This document shows positions 9,869-18,144 of a stretch of 52,020 nucleotides of DNA, one piece after another. The DNA is taken from NCBI GenBank assembly GCA_028820505.1, contig JAPPIT010000191.1:1-52020 (forward strand). The letters are read 5' to 3'. The notes below the pieces were generated by a model. It searched no databases and was not told the origin of the DNA. It was given only the letters and a program-made list of their open reading frames with translations. Source of the stretch: Defluviicoccus sp. (lineage in GTDB: Bacteria > Pseudomonadota > Alphaproteobacteria > MPNO01). Made by a program: the position numbers and the translations under genes. The stretch's first letter is position 1; every line of letters begins with the position of its first letter.

Positions 9869-10111
9869 CTACCCATGGATTCTGAGCGGAATCGTGTAGA
9901 CGCCGCCGATAGACACGCCATTGGCAAACAAAGTCCGGATGTCCTCGGCCAACTCGTTGGTCACCACCTCGTCGGCATCCAGGTCCAACAGCCAGTCGTG
10001 TCCACAAGCGTCTTCTCCGACGCGCTTCTGGGGGCCCCCGCCAAGCCACGCCTGCTCGATCACGCGGGCGCCCTCCGCTCCGGTGACCGCGGTCGTGACG
10101 TCCCGGGATAG
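9869..10111 (-). pseudogene. Fragment of a family 2 glycosyltransferase (WaaE/KdtX-like)
   Basis: The translated remnant reads EGARVIEQAWLGGGPQKR, then HDWLLDLDADEVVTNELAEDIR and IGGVYTIPLRIHG before a stop. This is the acceptor/DxD region (DLDADE) of LPS-core type GT-A glycosyltransferases, which continue for another 120 or more residues. The N-terminal nucleotide-binding part and everything after the PLR segment are missing, so it is a relic. Confidence 0.65.
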
Positions 10112-10380
10112 GCGTCATCCTCTTCCGGAGCCATTGTCCTGAACACAAGGTCAGTATCGCTGATCCGAGTAACGGCGATCGTCAACGGCACAACCAGTTC
10201 TTCCGTCGGCGGGGTGGCGTCGGATTCGCGGGTGTGTTCGCAGTCCACGCGGCCGTAGCCGTAGAGTCGCTGCCGCCAGTGGTCGTGGAACTGTTGTTGT
10301 CCGCGTCGCCGGTGGCGCGATGCCGAAGAGCCCTGCGCCCGCTTTCACGGCGGGAACGCCCCTTCCGGCGACGACGAATT
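10112..10380. other. Gene-free stretch
   Basis: About 270 bp between the glycosyltransferase relic and the DUF3187-like gene. No coding signal is visible. Confidence 0.35.
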
Positions 10381-11481
10381 CTACAGGTGCCAGCGAATCG
10401 CGGCGTGAAGGCCGATATCGGGCGCCGCCCGACGCCAGCCGTCGTCCTCCGTGACGGCTATCTCGAGCGTGGCGCGCGGCGCGAGCCTGAGCCTGCCACC
10501 CATGCCGAAGAGAATGGAGGGGCCGCCGAGCGGCGCCAGCGAGGAACGGTAGGGCGGGGTAGCGACGTCCGCCTGCACCGAGAGCGCGAGATCGGCGAGC
10601 GGACGCCAGGTCGCGCCCAGACGCGCGAACAGGACGAACCCGCGATCGACTCCCGACAGCGCCCGGGGCGGTTTCGCGGCCAGCGCGCCCGCCGCCGCGC
10701 CATAGAGCCAGTCCGGTTTCCACAACTGTCCCGAGGTCTCCGCCCAGAGCGCGGCCGAGAGACCGCCCGCCCCGGCAAGCGCATCCTCGTCGCCGGTCGG
10801 CAGCCGCACCGCGGCCCGCAGCGCCAGCCCGTCGTTCGACAGCACGGAAGGTCCGAGCGCGCGGCCGATCCCGAGCGTCAGGTCGCCCGCCGAGGACACT
10901 GCCCGGTCGATATCGACCCGCCCGCGCCCGTCGCGCGCGTGGGAAATGCGGAGCCGGTCTCGAGGTGTCGTGTCGCGCCCGCCCTGCGGCAGGTCGAACG
11001 TCGAATGCCAGCCCTCGATGAACCCGTCGAATACGCCCGGGCCGTGGGAAACCGCCGCGACTTCGAGCGTGTAGTCCCACCCGTCCCCCACCCCGTGGCG
11101 CAGGGTGAGCGAAGGGCGCCAAGTCTCGCCGTCCAGCGCCAGGCTTTCCGATCCGGAGCGGGCGGACAGCATGTGCGAGGCCATATCCATCGATACGATC
11201 GCTTCGGTTTCTCCGGGCGCAAGCGCGCAGGCGCCGAACGAGGCCGGCGCGGCATAGGGGATATGGAACGGGCTCAAGTTCGCGATGCGTAGAGGCGCGG
11301 CGGCGGCGCAACGCTCCTGGCGCTCACCGGCGTCGGTGACCGGCGGAACCGAAACCCACGCGATCGTCGCCCAGGTCACGAGGAACGACAGACGGCTGGC
11401 GACCTGCCGAACCCTGGCGAGCGCACGGAATCGGCCCCGGGAAGGGTCGACGGGCAGCCGCTCGATCCTGCGGCGATCCAC
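10381..11481 (-). CDS. DUF3187-family outer membrane protein
   Basis: Up to 366 residues. After a basic start and a hydrophobic segment (FLVTWATIAWVSVPPV) it has the family signature: PLRIANLSPFHIPYAAP, LALDGETWRPSLTLRHG, DGWDYTLEVAAVSHGPG, FDGFIEGWHSTFDLPQGGRD and later AVRLPTGDEDALAGAG. It ends in short amphipathic strands finishing with IRWHL, typical of an outer membrane barrel with a terminal hydrophobic residue. The family has no established function. The ATG at 11481 gives a long basic leader before the signal peptide, so a later alternative start (for example the GTG near VRQVASRL) is possible. It lies 29 bp downstream of the binding-protein gene on the same strand, so co-transcription is possible. 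Confidence 0.75.
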   Translation of the reverse strand: MDRRRIERLPVDPSRGRFRALARVRQVASRLSFLVTWATIAWVSVPPVTDAGERQERCAAAAPLRIANLSPFHIPYAAPASFGACALAPGETEAIVSMDMASHMLSARSGSESLALDGETWRPSLTLRHGVGDGWDYTLEVAAVSHGPGVFDGFIEGWHSTFDLPQGGRDTTPRDRLRISHARDGRGRVDIDRAVSSAGDLTLGIGRALGPSVLSNDGLALRAAVRLPTGDEDALAGAGGLSAALWAETSGQLWKPDWLYGAAAGALAAKPPRALSGVDRGFVLFARLGATWRPLADLALSVQADVATPPYRSSLAPLGGPSILFGMGGRLRLAPRATLEIAVTEDDGWRRAAPDIGLHAAIRWHL

Positions 11482-11510
11482 GCCGGGCCGCTCCCCGTTC
11501 CGCTACCGGA

Positions 11511-12692
11511 TCAGTGAATCCTGACGGTCGTGAACTTCCCGTCCTTGACTTCGTACTCCTTGTAGCTGCCCGACGCGTCGCCGGCGCCGGTCAGCACGAC
11601 ATCCGTAGCGCCCTGATAGTCGATCGCCTTGCCCTCGGCGAGAAGCTTCAGGCCCTTGGCGATCTCGCCCGGGCCGATCTTCTCGCCCGGCGCGTTGGCA
11701 ACCCCCAGGATCTTCGACTGGATGGCCCTGCGATCCATGGAGCCTGCCGCCTGCGCGGCGAGTACGATGAGCGCCGCCGCGTCATAGCCCTCGGCGGCGA
11801 ACGGGGACGCGCCCTTGACTCCGGCTTCGGTCGCGGCTGCCTGGAACTTCTTCGCGTTCGGGGAATCCGAACCCGGCGCGGTGGCGATGGAGCCGTTCAG
11901 CGCCTTGCCGATGGCCTCGATCAGGGATTCGCCCACCATGCCGTCGGCCAGAACGAACTTGTCGAACGCGCCGGTGTCGAGAGACGCCTGGATGATTCCC
12001 TTGCCGCCCTTGTCGACATAGCCGAACACCGCCAGATGCTCCGCTCCCGTCGCCGCGAGAGCCCCCACCTCGGCCGAATAGTCTGCCTTGCCGTCTTCAT
12101 GCGACGCCGCCAGCGCAATCTTGCCGCCGGCCGCCGTGAATGCACTGGAGAACGAGTTCGACAGCCCCTTGCCGTAGTCGTTGTTGGTGTAGGTGACCGC
12201 GATGGTCTTTATTCCGCGCGCCTTGGCGACCTGGGCCAGCACCTCCCCCTGCCGCGCATCGGAAGGCGCGGTGCGGAAGAGATATCCCTTGTCCTTGAGC
12301 GTGGTGATCGCCGGCGAAGTCGCCGAAGGCGAGACCATGACGACGCCGTTGGGCACGGCGACGTTGTTCGCGACCGCGATGGTGACGCCCGAGCAGTCCG
12401 CGCCCATGATCGCCGCGACCTTGTCGGAGGTGATCAACCGTTCGGCCGCCGCCTGCGCCGCTCCGGCATCGATGCAGGTGGAATCGCCCCGTACCGGGAT
12501 CACCTTCTTGCCGCCCAGGAACGCGCCGGACTCCGTTGCCTCCTTCATGGCGAGCTCGGCGGCCGCCGCGATGTTGGGGGTGAGCGATTCGATCGGTCCC
12601 GTGAAACCCATCAGGACGCCGACCTTCATATCCGCCTGCGCCGCCGATGCCGCCATCGTCAAGGCGGCGGCAACCGTCAGTAAACGTTTCAT
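11511..12692 (-). CDS. Branched-chain amino-acid-type ABC transporter binding protein
   Basis: A 393-residue periplasmic binding protein of the LivJ/LivK (peripla_BP_6) type. It has a Sec signal peptide (MKRLLTVAAALTMAASAAQA) and then MKVGVLMGFTGPIESLTPN. Two lobes follow with AIMGADCSGVTIAVANNVAVPNG, VSPSATSPAI, FRTAPSDARQG, VTYTNNDYGKGL and EGYDAAALIVLA. C in DSTC and C in ADC probably form the disulfide common in this family. GGAG 8 bases upstream fixes the start at 12692. No permease or ATPase subunit is near, so it either works with a system elsewhere or senses ligand alone; the substrate cannot be read from the sequence. Confidence 0.9.
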   Translation of the reverse strand: MKRLLTVAAALTMAASAAQADMKVGVLMGFTGPIESLTPNIAAAAELAMKEATESGAFLGGKKVIPVRGDSTCIDAGAAQAAAERLITSDKVAAIMGADCSGVTIAVANNVAVPNGVVMVSPSATSPAITTLKDKGYLFRTAPSDARQGEVLAQVAKARGIKTIAVTYTNNDYGKGLSNSFSSAFTAAGGKIALAASHEDGKADYSAEVGALAATGAEHLAVFGYVDKGGKGIIQASLDTGAFDKFVLADGMVGESLIEAIGKALNGSIATAPGSDSPNAKKFQAAATEAGVKGASPFAAEGYDAAALIVLAAQAAGSMDRRAIQSKILGVANAPGEKIGPGEIAKGLKLLAEGKAIDYQGATDVVLTGAGDASGSYKEYEVKDGKFTTVRIH

Positions 12693-13102
12693 TCTCGATC
12701 TCCATGTGACGGAAAGGCACCCCGGCCCGGAACTCGTACAACGCGCCTCGCGGCATCGCCCATCTGTCCATGCCAATCCGGCCGGAATTGCGATTCCGGA
12801 GTGTATTCCGGCACGGGCCTTCATCCAACCGCGGCCGGGGTCACCGGGAGTCTTGTGCACCTCTGCGGACACCGGTTCGGCGAGGAAGCCGAACGGGGGT
12901 CCGAACCGGAGCGCCGGGGAGTGGCGATACAGTAGCGGCGCACCCCGCGGCAAGGGAGCACGCCAAGCGAATTGTGCGCGACTCGAGCGTGGCCTTGGCG
13001 CTCCGATGTCGACCGCTGAAATATCGAGACCCATCCCCTTGGTCAGAATCCGGATCGGCGGCGCTGACGACTTGTCCGCCGCCGCCCCTCGGGTCGCGCC
13101 TT
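12693..13102. other. Divergent intergenic region
   Basis: About 410 bp between the binding-protein gene (minus) and the right repeat copy. It presumably holds the binding-protein promoter. No gene is visible. Confidence 0.4.
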
Positions 13103-14053
13103 CAGCGACAAGGCCGTCGCGAAAGGCTGCGAATCGAATCGGACAGGAGGTTTCGCACGTGAGGCCCCGATTGTCGCCGAATGTCCTGTGGCCCGGGCCG
13201 AATTCCTGACGTATCACGGTGGGGTGGGCGGTGTAGCTCGGCGGAAGGACAAGCGGATCGACGATGTCCCTTTACCTGCTCGACAAGCGCGACCGGGCAC
13301 GCATGATACCGCTCACACCCGAACAGCGGGATGCCGTCCGGGCCGTCGCGCGCGGCGGGGGAGACGAGACCGCGGCGTTCCTGGCGCGCGCCGTCATCGC
13401 GCTGGCGCGCCGCGACGGCCTCTGGCTCGGCTGCGATTGCCGGGAGGAGAACGGGGTTCGGCCCGTCGTGGCGCCCTGCCGCAATCGCCATGGCACGGAG
13501 TACTGGCGGGTGCTCGGCCATCCGCAGGTCCCGCACGATCCCGGCTGCGCGTTCCACCGGGCGACGGCGCGGCGCCGAGCCGGGAAGCCGTGGAACCGGC
13601 CTGCCCGCAAGGCGCCGGTGGGGTATTTCGCGGTGCTGCGCAACGTTTCCGACGACGTGGACCCCGCGGCGCCCAACGGGAGAGGCGAGCCCGAAGTCCG
13701 CATGGTCCGGCGTCCCGCGCTGTCGAGGCTCCTGCTGATGCTCATGGAACGGGCGGGGCTCAACCGGCTGAGCATCGCGGATCGGCTCTCTGAAGAGACC
13801 AAGTGGAAAGACGCGCTTGCCCGGGCGACGGAGGGGCTCGAAATCGCGCCGGGATGCTCGCTGGGCGATCTCTGGTTTCCGCGCCCCCGCATGTGGACGG
13901 GCAAGCTCGTGCACGCCCGGGTGCGCGCCGCGGCCCCGACCTGGCCGGCGCGTCACCGGCCGCAGGGGTTCGTGTGCTGGGTCGTCCGGGAAGTCGACGA
14001 AGACGTCGCGAGCGCCTGGCGCGGGACCGACCCTGTCGAGGTCGTCTCCGGGA
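13103..14053 (+). repeat. Long direct repeat, right copy (partner 7635-8584)
   Basis: Same content as the left copy: a leader region plus the first 263 codons of the duplicated gene. Positions 13543-14053 are identical to 8074-8584. Confidence 0.9.
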
Positions 14054-14565
14054 TCGGCCGCCCCATCGTCGGCCGCAACCCGGTACGCGGACCGTATTTG
14101 TTCATCGGCGCCGTCGGGCTGCCGCAAGGAAGCGGCGGCTACGACTGCCTGGAGGGCTGGACGCAGCCGATCGTAACGACGAATTGCCCAATCCCGATGG
14201 ATTCCCACTACGAGCGGCAGGCGCTCGGCACGCTCCGGGTCTTGCGGCGGGAGTTCGCCGATGCGGCTTTCGATCTCGTCAAGCCGGTGTTCGAGAGCGA
14301 GACCCCGCTCGGGCCCTGCATCCCGGACTTTGTGATCGAGGCAGAAAGGCACGGCGCGATACTGACCATTCCCGTCGAGGTTATGGGGTTCCGGAGACCG
14401 GACTATCTGGACGACAAGGAGGTCACGCATCCCCGGATGGCGACGCTCGGGCCGCTCTGCACGATGGATGCCACAAGGTTTGACCGGCCCGGCGGAGTGA
14501 CCTCGGAAGGAAGAAAGACCACTGCATCTATCCGCCGAGTTCTTCGCGAGCGCTGGAGCCAGTGA
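13264..14565 (+). CDS. Intact copy of duplicated gene, unknown function (DUF1173-like?)
   Basis: A 433-residue soluble protein without signal peptide or membrane segment. Residues 50-95 carry CDC, a later C, H and CAFH in the pattern of a zinc ribbon. The middle (residues 130-260) is helical and includes RPALSRLLLMLMERAGLNRLS and FPRPRMWTGKLVHARV. The C-terminal part, absent from the left copy, holds CIPDFVIEAERHG, then ILTIPVEVMGF and YLDDKEVTHPRM, which resembles a PD-(D/E)xK nuclease core in strand order. The family resembles DUF1173-type proteins of conjugative elements, from memory only. GGAAGGA lies about 13 bases upstream of the ATG. Function unknown; a DNA-related role on a mobile element is inferred. 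Confidence 0.65.
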   Translation: MSLYLLDKRDRARMIPLTPEQRDAVRAVARGGGDETAAFLARAVIALARRDGLWLGCDCREENGVRPVVAPCRNRHGTEYWRVLGHPQVPHDPGCAFHRATARRRAGKPWNRPARKAPVGYFAVLRNVSDDVDPAAPNGRGEPEVRMVRRPALSRLLLMLMERAGLNRLSIADRLSEETKWKDALARATEGLEIAPGCSLGDLWFPRPRMWTGKLVHARVRAAAPTWPARHRPQGFVCWVVREVDEDVASAWRGTDPVEVVSGIGRPIVGRNPVRGPYLFIGAVGLPQGSGGYDCLEGWTQPIVTTNCPIPMDSHYERQALGTLRVLRREFADAAFDLVKPVFESETPLGPCIPDFVIEAERHGAILTIPVEVMGFRRPDYLDDKEVTHPRMATLGPLCTMDATRFDRPGGVTSEGRKTTASIRRVLRERWSQ

Positions 14566-15007
14566 AATGGGCAGGTGGAAGAGAATTTGGATCTTCGAGA
14601 CGTTATTCGTGTCACGCCATCACACGAATGACTCCGACAGTCGGGTCCGCGCCCCGCAGCTCCCTCAGAACGTCATCCGCCAGCCGGACAGGAGCACCGC
14701 CTCCGCATCGTCCGCGCGGTGGCCGGGGTGGCGGGACAGGGTGGCTCCGAGGCGGAGCAAGCCTATCGGGGTGGGGTGTTAAGGTTAACGACACGGAGCG
14801 GTGTCGAGCCATCGCAAGCATCGTGTTCCGCGACGCACGGGGCCGACCAGGGGGCGACGAGCAGCGGCAGGGAATTCCGGGCCAGAGGCCCCAAGGCTCT
14901 AGCCCGGGCCCGAGATAATCGCGTCACAACGTGGTATCACATTGACCGTTCTGCGATGCCATGTCCGGTCCATGGTCGACAGTATTCGGACCGGATCGCG
15001 ACAGTTT
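14566..15007. other. Gene-free stretch before gspD 3' end
   Basis: About 440 bp between convergent genes. No supported gene. Short frames of up to 124 codons exist without ribosome sites or homology signal. Confidence 0.4.
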
Positions 15008-17116
15008 CTATCGACCTCCCTGCTCTTGCGCCGCGTCGTCATTTTCCACGACTTCGGAATGCAGCTCGAGTTGCTCGCGGATCTGTCGCGTGAGCTCCCA
15101 CCCTTCTTCGTGATCGCCGATCACATAGGGAGTCACCATGATCAACAACTCGGTTCGGTCTTCCTGAAGGGAGTCGGCACGGAACAGGCGGCCGATCACG
15201 GGCAGTTGGCCGAGCACAGGTAGACCGGTTTCGCCTCTGCTCTGACTGCCCGATATGAGCCCGCCGAGCAACAGGGATCCACCGTCCTTGAGTGTGAGGC
15301 TGGTGCTGACCTGTCGGTTCAGGATCGTCGGCGTGCCGGCAAGGCTTGTCGCCGCGGTCGGCCTTGCCTCGCTGAGTTGCTGTGAAATCTGCAAATCCAC
15401 CAGCCCGTTCGCTTGGACGATCGGCTTGATCTCAAGCTGTACTCCGGTCTTGCGGTATGTGACATCCTGCAGGATGTTGACCGAATCCGTAGTTTGACGA
15501 TTGTCGTCCGAGATTCGCGTGACCACCGGGATTTCGTTGCCCACGTCGATCGTGGCTGTTTCCCCGCTCTTGACGAGGAGACGGGGCCGCGAGCGGATCA
15601 CAACGCGGTCGTCCCTGTAGAACAGGTTGAGCATCGCCCGGGTTTCGCCGGCGCTGTCAAGAATAATCGAGAGGCCTGCGCCGCCGAGTCCCAATCCTCC
15701 CAGCTGCGTGGCCAGACCGTAATCGCCCAAGTTGTTTCTGATAAGAAACTCGAACCCCGTCTTCTCTTGATCGGAGAGCGTCACCTCCGCGATGAGCACT
15801 TCGATCAGCGCCGAGGGAACCGGTTTGTCCAGGTCCTCGATAACGCTTCGAACCTCGGCCCATTCTTTGCCGGACCCGCGGAAGAGCAACATGTTCCGGT
15901 TCTTGTCGACGACGATCCGGGCGCCAGCCGACCGCCGCGGGGAGGGATTCGGACGTGGTCCTGCTTGGCGGGCAACCTTGGGGGGTGCCTGAGGCGTGGT
16001 CGTCACACCCGCACTGAACATTCGGTTAAGGGTTTCGGTCAGCTTTTCGGCCTGGGTGTTGAGCACCTCGTACGTAAATGTCGCCGTTTCGATCGACTCC
16101 TTGCGACGGCTGTCCAGTATCCGTACCCAGTTCTCCACATGATCGAGCGTCGCCTGATCCGCCGCGAAGGCGACCAACTTGCCCGCCTCCGCCAGTGGGA
16201 GGAGAATGATCGAACCGCCCGCCCCGGCTGTACCGATGCTCGCCTGGTATCCTTCGGCGCGAAGGACTTCGCTCAACGCTCGAGCCAGATCCTGCGCCCT
16301 TATGAACTCCGGTTCCACTATGACGCCGTAGCGGCCGCGCAACAGCGGCTGATCGAGCACCTCGATCATGGCGAGGGCGCGGGCCAGAATATTGCCGTTG
16401 CCCTTCAGCAGTAGCGCATTGCGATCAGGGTCCTCGATGATTTCCAGGTCCTTGCGGTCGAACGCGGCGCCCAGCCAACCCCTGACCTGCGGACCGCGAA
16501 CGACCTTGAGCGGCACCAGCTGGAAAATGACGCGATGGCTGAAGGGAACCTCGGGCAGGGCGCGACCGCTCACGAAAAGGGGCACGTCGCGCGAAGCGAT
16601 GTCCCGGCTGGCGACAAAAGTCAGGAGACCCTCCTCGGTCGCGACGATGTCGACGCCGTATTCGCGCAGCACCCGGCGAGCGGTGGCGAAGAGCCGGCGC
16701 GGCGCCAGCGGTTCAGTCAGCTTGAGGGTAACCAGATCTGCCTTGCGCCTTAATCCGGGCGAGATCACGAACGACATCCCGAGCTCTTCCCCGAAAATCT
16801 CGTTTACAAAGGCCACGATCGGAATGTTGTGAAAGCTGACCCGGATGGGATCTCCCACCAGGTCCTCACCCAGCCGGTCGGTAATGCCTTCCGCAACCGA
16901 GTGCTGAATGACGACGCCCGGGGCACGGGCGGTCCGCGGCCCGTCCGCCGAAAGTGCCTCCGCTTTCGGCGGGTCCACGACCGGCGGGGAAAGATCGGTC
17001 TTGGGCGGCCGGATCGGTTCCGGCAACGGATCCACGCGAAGCTCCGCGCACGCCGCCATCATTCCCATCAGCGCCGACAGAACAACCGGACCGAAGCGGG
17101 ACTTACGGAGGTTCAT
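15008..17116 (-). CDS. gspD: Type II secretion secretin
   Basis: A 702-residue secretin that forms the outer membrane channel of the T2SS. It is a predicted lipoprotein: the signal peptide ends MMAAC, and a proline-rich tether follows. N0-N3 ring domains span about residues 90-420 (VSFHNIPIVAFVNEIFGEELG is the N0 start; VLDQPLLRGRYGVIVEPEFI lies in the N1/N2 area). The secretin domain starts at PSALIEVLIAEVTLSD and ends with LLLGGLISGSQSRGETGLPVLGQLP, then IGRLFRA and ELLIMVTPYVI. A basic linker (ARQAGPRPNPSPRRSAG) splits N2 and N3. It is the second gene of a gspC-gspD pair: its ATG overlaps the gspC stop (ATGA). No pilotin gene (gspS) is seen, which fits a self-lipidated secretin. Confidence 0.92.
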   Translation of the reverse strand: MNLRKSRFGPVVLSALMGMMAACAELRVDPLPEPIRPPKTDLSPPVVDPPKAEALSADGPRTARAPGVVIQHSVAEGITDRLGEDLVGDPIRVSFHNIPIVAFVNEIFGEELGMSFVISPGLRRKADLVTLKLTEPLAPRRLFATARRVLREYGVDIVATEEGLLTFVASRDIASRDVPLFVSGRALPEVPFSHRVIFQLVPLKVVRGPQVRGWLGAAFDRKDLEIIEDPDRNALLLKGNGNILARALAMIEVLDQPLLRGRYGVIVEPEFIRAQDLARALSEVLRAEGYQASIGTAGAGGSIILLPLAEAGKLVAFAADQATLDHVENWVRILDSRRKESIETATFTYEVLNTQAEKLTETLNRMFSAGVTTTPQAPPKVARQAGPRPNPSPRRSAGARIVVDKNRNMLLFRGSGKEWAEVRSVIEDLDKPVPSALIEVLIAEVTLSDQEKTGFEFLIRNNLGDYGLATQLGGLGLGGAGLSIILDSAGETRAMLNLFYRDDRVVIRSRPRLLVKSGETATIDVGNEIPVVTRISDDNRQTTDSVNILQDVTYRKTGVQLEIKPIVQANGLVDLQISQQLSEARPTAATSLAGTPTILNRQVSTSLTLKDGGSLLLGGLISGSQSRGETGLPVLGQLPVIGRLFRADSLQEDRTELLIMVTPYVIGDHEEGWELTRQIREQLELHSEVVENDDAAQEQGGR

Positions 17117-17670
17117 CTCGATGCTGCAGGGTTGTGGTCACGGGGTGGGGGTTCGCCGGGCTGACGCGCCTCATTCGTTCCGCGCGGGAATAGCAGCAGT
17201 TCTTCCTCCGGAACGTCTGTCGCCTTGAGCCTGAGACTGTTGTCCGTGACCGATACTAGCAGACGGCCGTCGGGCAATGTATCGCCAGCCACGTAGCGTA
17301 CGATTCCCACCTCCGGCAGCTTGAGCAAAACGATGTGCTGGTCCTGAACGGTGATCAACCCCACAAAATTCATTTTCAGCAGTTCGGGGTTGATGCCGGG
17401 AGCAAGGCGCGGCTCTGGCGCCGTCGGAGTTTCGGGGTTGCTTGGTCTTGGCCGATAGTCGCCCCAGCGGCGGCTTGCGAGCAGGGCTCCGAAAACCTCT
17501 CTGTTGGTCTGCGCGGCGAAATCGGTGGAGAGTCCCTCGACGACTGGCGGAACGATCGATACCGGGATCTCGGGCGGGTGGACAGGCATCAGGATTGCCG
17601 TTGCGATGGCCGCGCAGCCGGCCGAAGCGAGCACAAGCCAACGGCGCCGGCCGGATAATATCCAACTCAT
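17113..17670 (-). CDS. gspC: Short GspC-like inner membrane T2SS protein
   Basis: 185 residues. A short cytoplasmic end (MSWILSGRRRW) and one membrane helix (LVLASAGCAAIATAILM) are followed by a periplasmic homology-region domain at about 85-160 (LKMNFVGLITVQDQHIVLLKL, VGIVRYVAGDTLPDGRLLVSV). GspC links the inner membrane platform to the secretin. Typical GspC is 270-300 residues with a C-terminal PDZ or coiled coil; neither fits here, so this is a minimal, HR-only form. GGAGACGG precedes the ATG at 17670. The overlap with gspD indicates translational coupling. Confidence 0.8.
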   Translation of the reverse strand: MSWILSGRRRWLVLASAGCAAIATAILMPVHPPEIPVSIVPPVVEGLSTDFAAQTNREVFGALLASRRWGDYRPRPSNPETPTAPEPRLAPGINPELLKMNFVGLITVQDQHIVLLKLPEVGIVRYVAGDTLPDGRLLVSVTDNSLRLKATDVPEEELLLFPRGTNEARQPGEPPPRDHNPAASR

Positions 17671-18144
17671 CTTGCCGTCTCCGGCCGAACGCGCGGTCGG
17701 CTGGCGCAATGGCCTGGTACCCATACCGGATCGGATTCCATCGTCGGGCGTTCCGCCATGGTAAGTCGGCTTGCGGGACCGGAACAGCATTTTCCGATAT
17801 GCCACAGCTGTGACGCGGGGCAAAGAAATACTTATTGAGGCCTGATTTTCCACGTGTCATTCTTCGTGAAATCGGGAGCGCGATCTTCGTCAGGCTGCTG
17901 AAAAACTCGACCGAGAGCAAACTCGACCGAGAGCACACCTTACGAAACAAAAGAGACGACGGATGGGCGTTTACGACAGAAAAGAATCGGAACGTGGCCT
18001 CGAACGAAACGAAATTGCCGAAATGATCGCTCCAAATCGTATTTCAGCAGCCTGCTAGTCGGGTTTCGATCGCGGTCGGCAGGGGAGATTTCCACTGAGA
18101 GACGGCTTTCCCAGTCTGTTTCGGCTTGCGAGGCGGGCCCGACC
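17671..18144. other. Divergent intergenic region with MITE-like insertion
   Basis: About 470 bp separate gspC (minus) from the large exported protein (plus), so promoters for both T2SS halves are expected here. Most of the right part is occupied by the 164-bp MITE-like element listed separately. Confidence 0.5.
17891..18054. mobile_element. MITE-like element with 13-bp terminal inverted repeats
   Basis: CAGGCTGCTGAAA at 17891-17903 is perfectly inverted as TTTCAGCAGCCTG at 18042-18054. The 164-bp interior is less GC-rich than its surroundings and has no transposase. The ends resemble the GGCTGCTGAAAAA-type termini of many DDE insertion sequences. A 16-bp tandem duplication (AAACTCGACCGAGAGC, 17903-17918 and 17919-17934) lies just inside the left end. 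I found no clear target duplication. Confidence 0.6.

Noticed and set aside
14612-14821. Small minus-strand open frame ending LRELRGADPTVGVIRVMA
   Set aside because: The last part looks protein-like, but there is no start, ribosome site or known family; not enough to call a gene.
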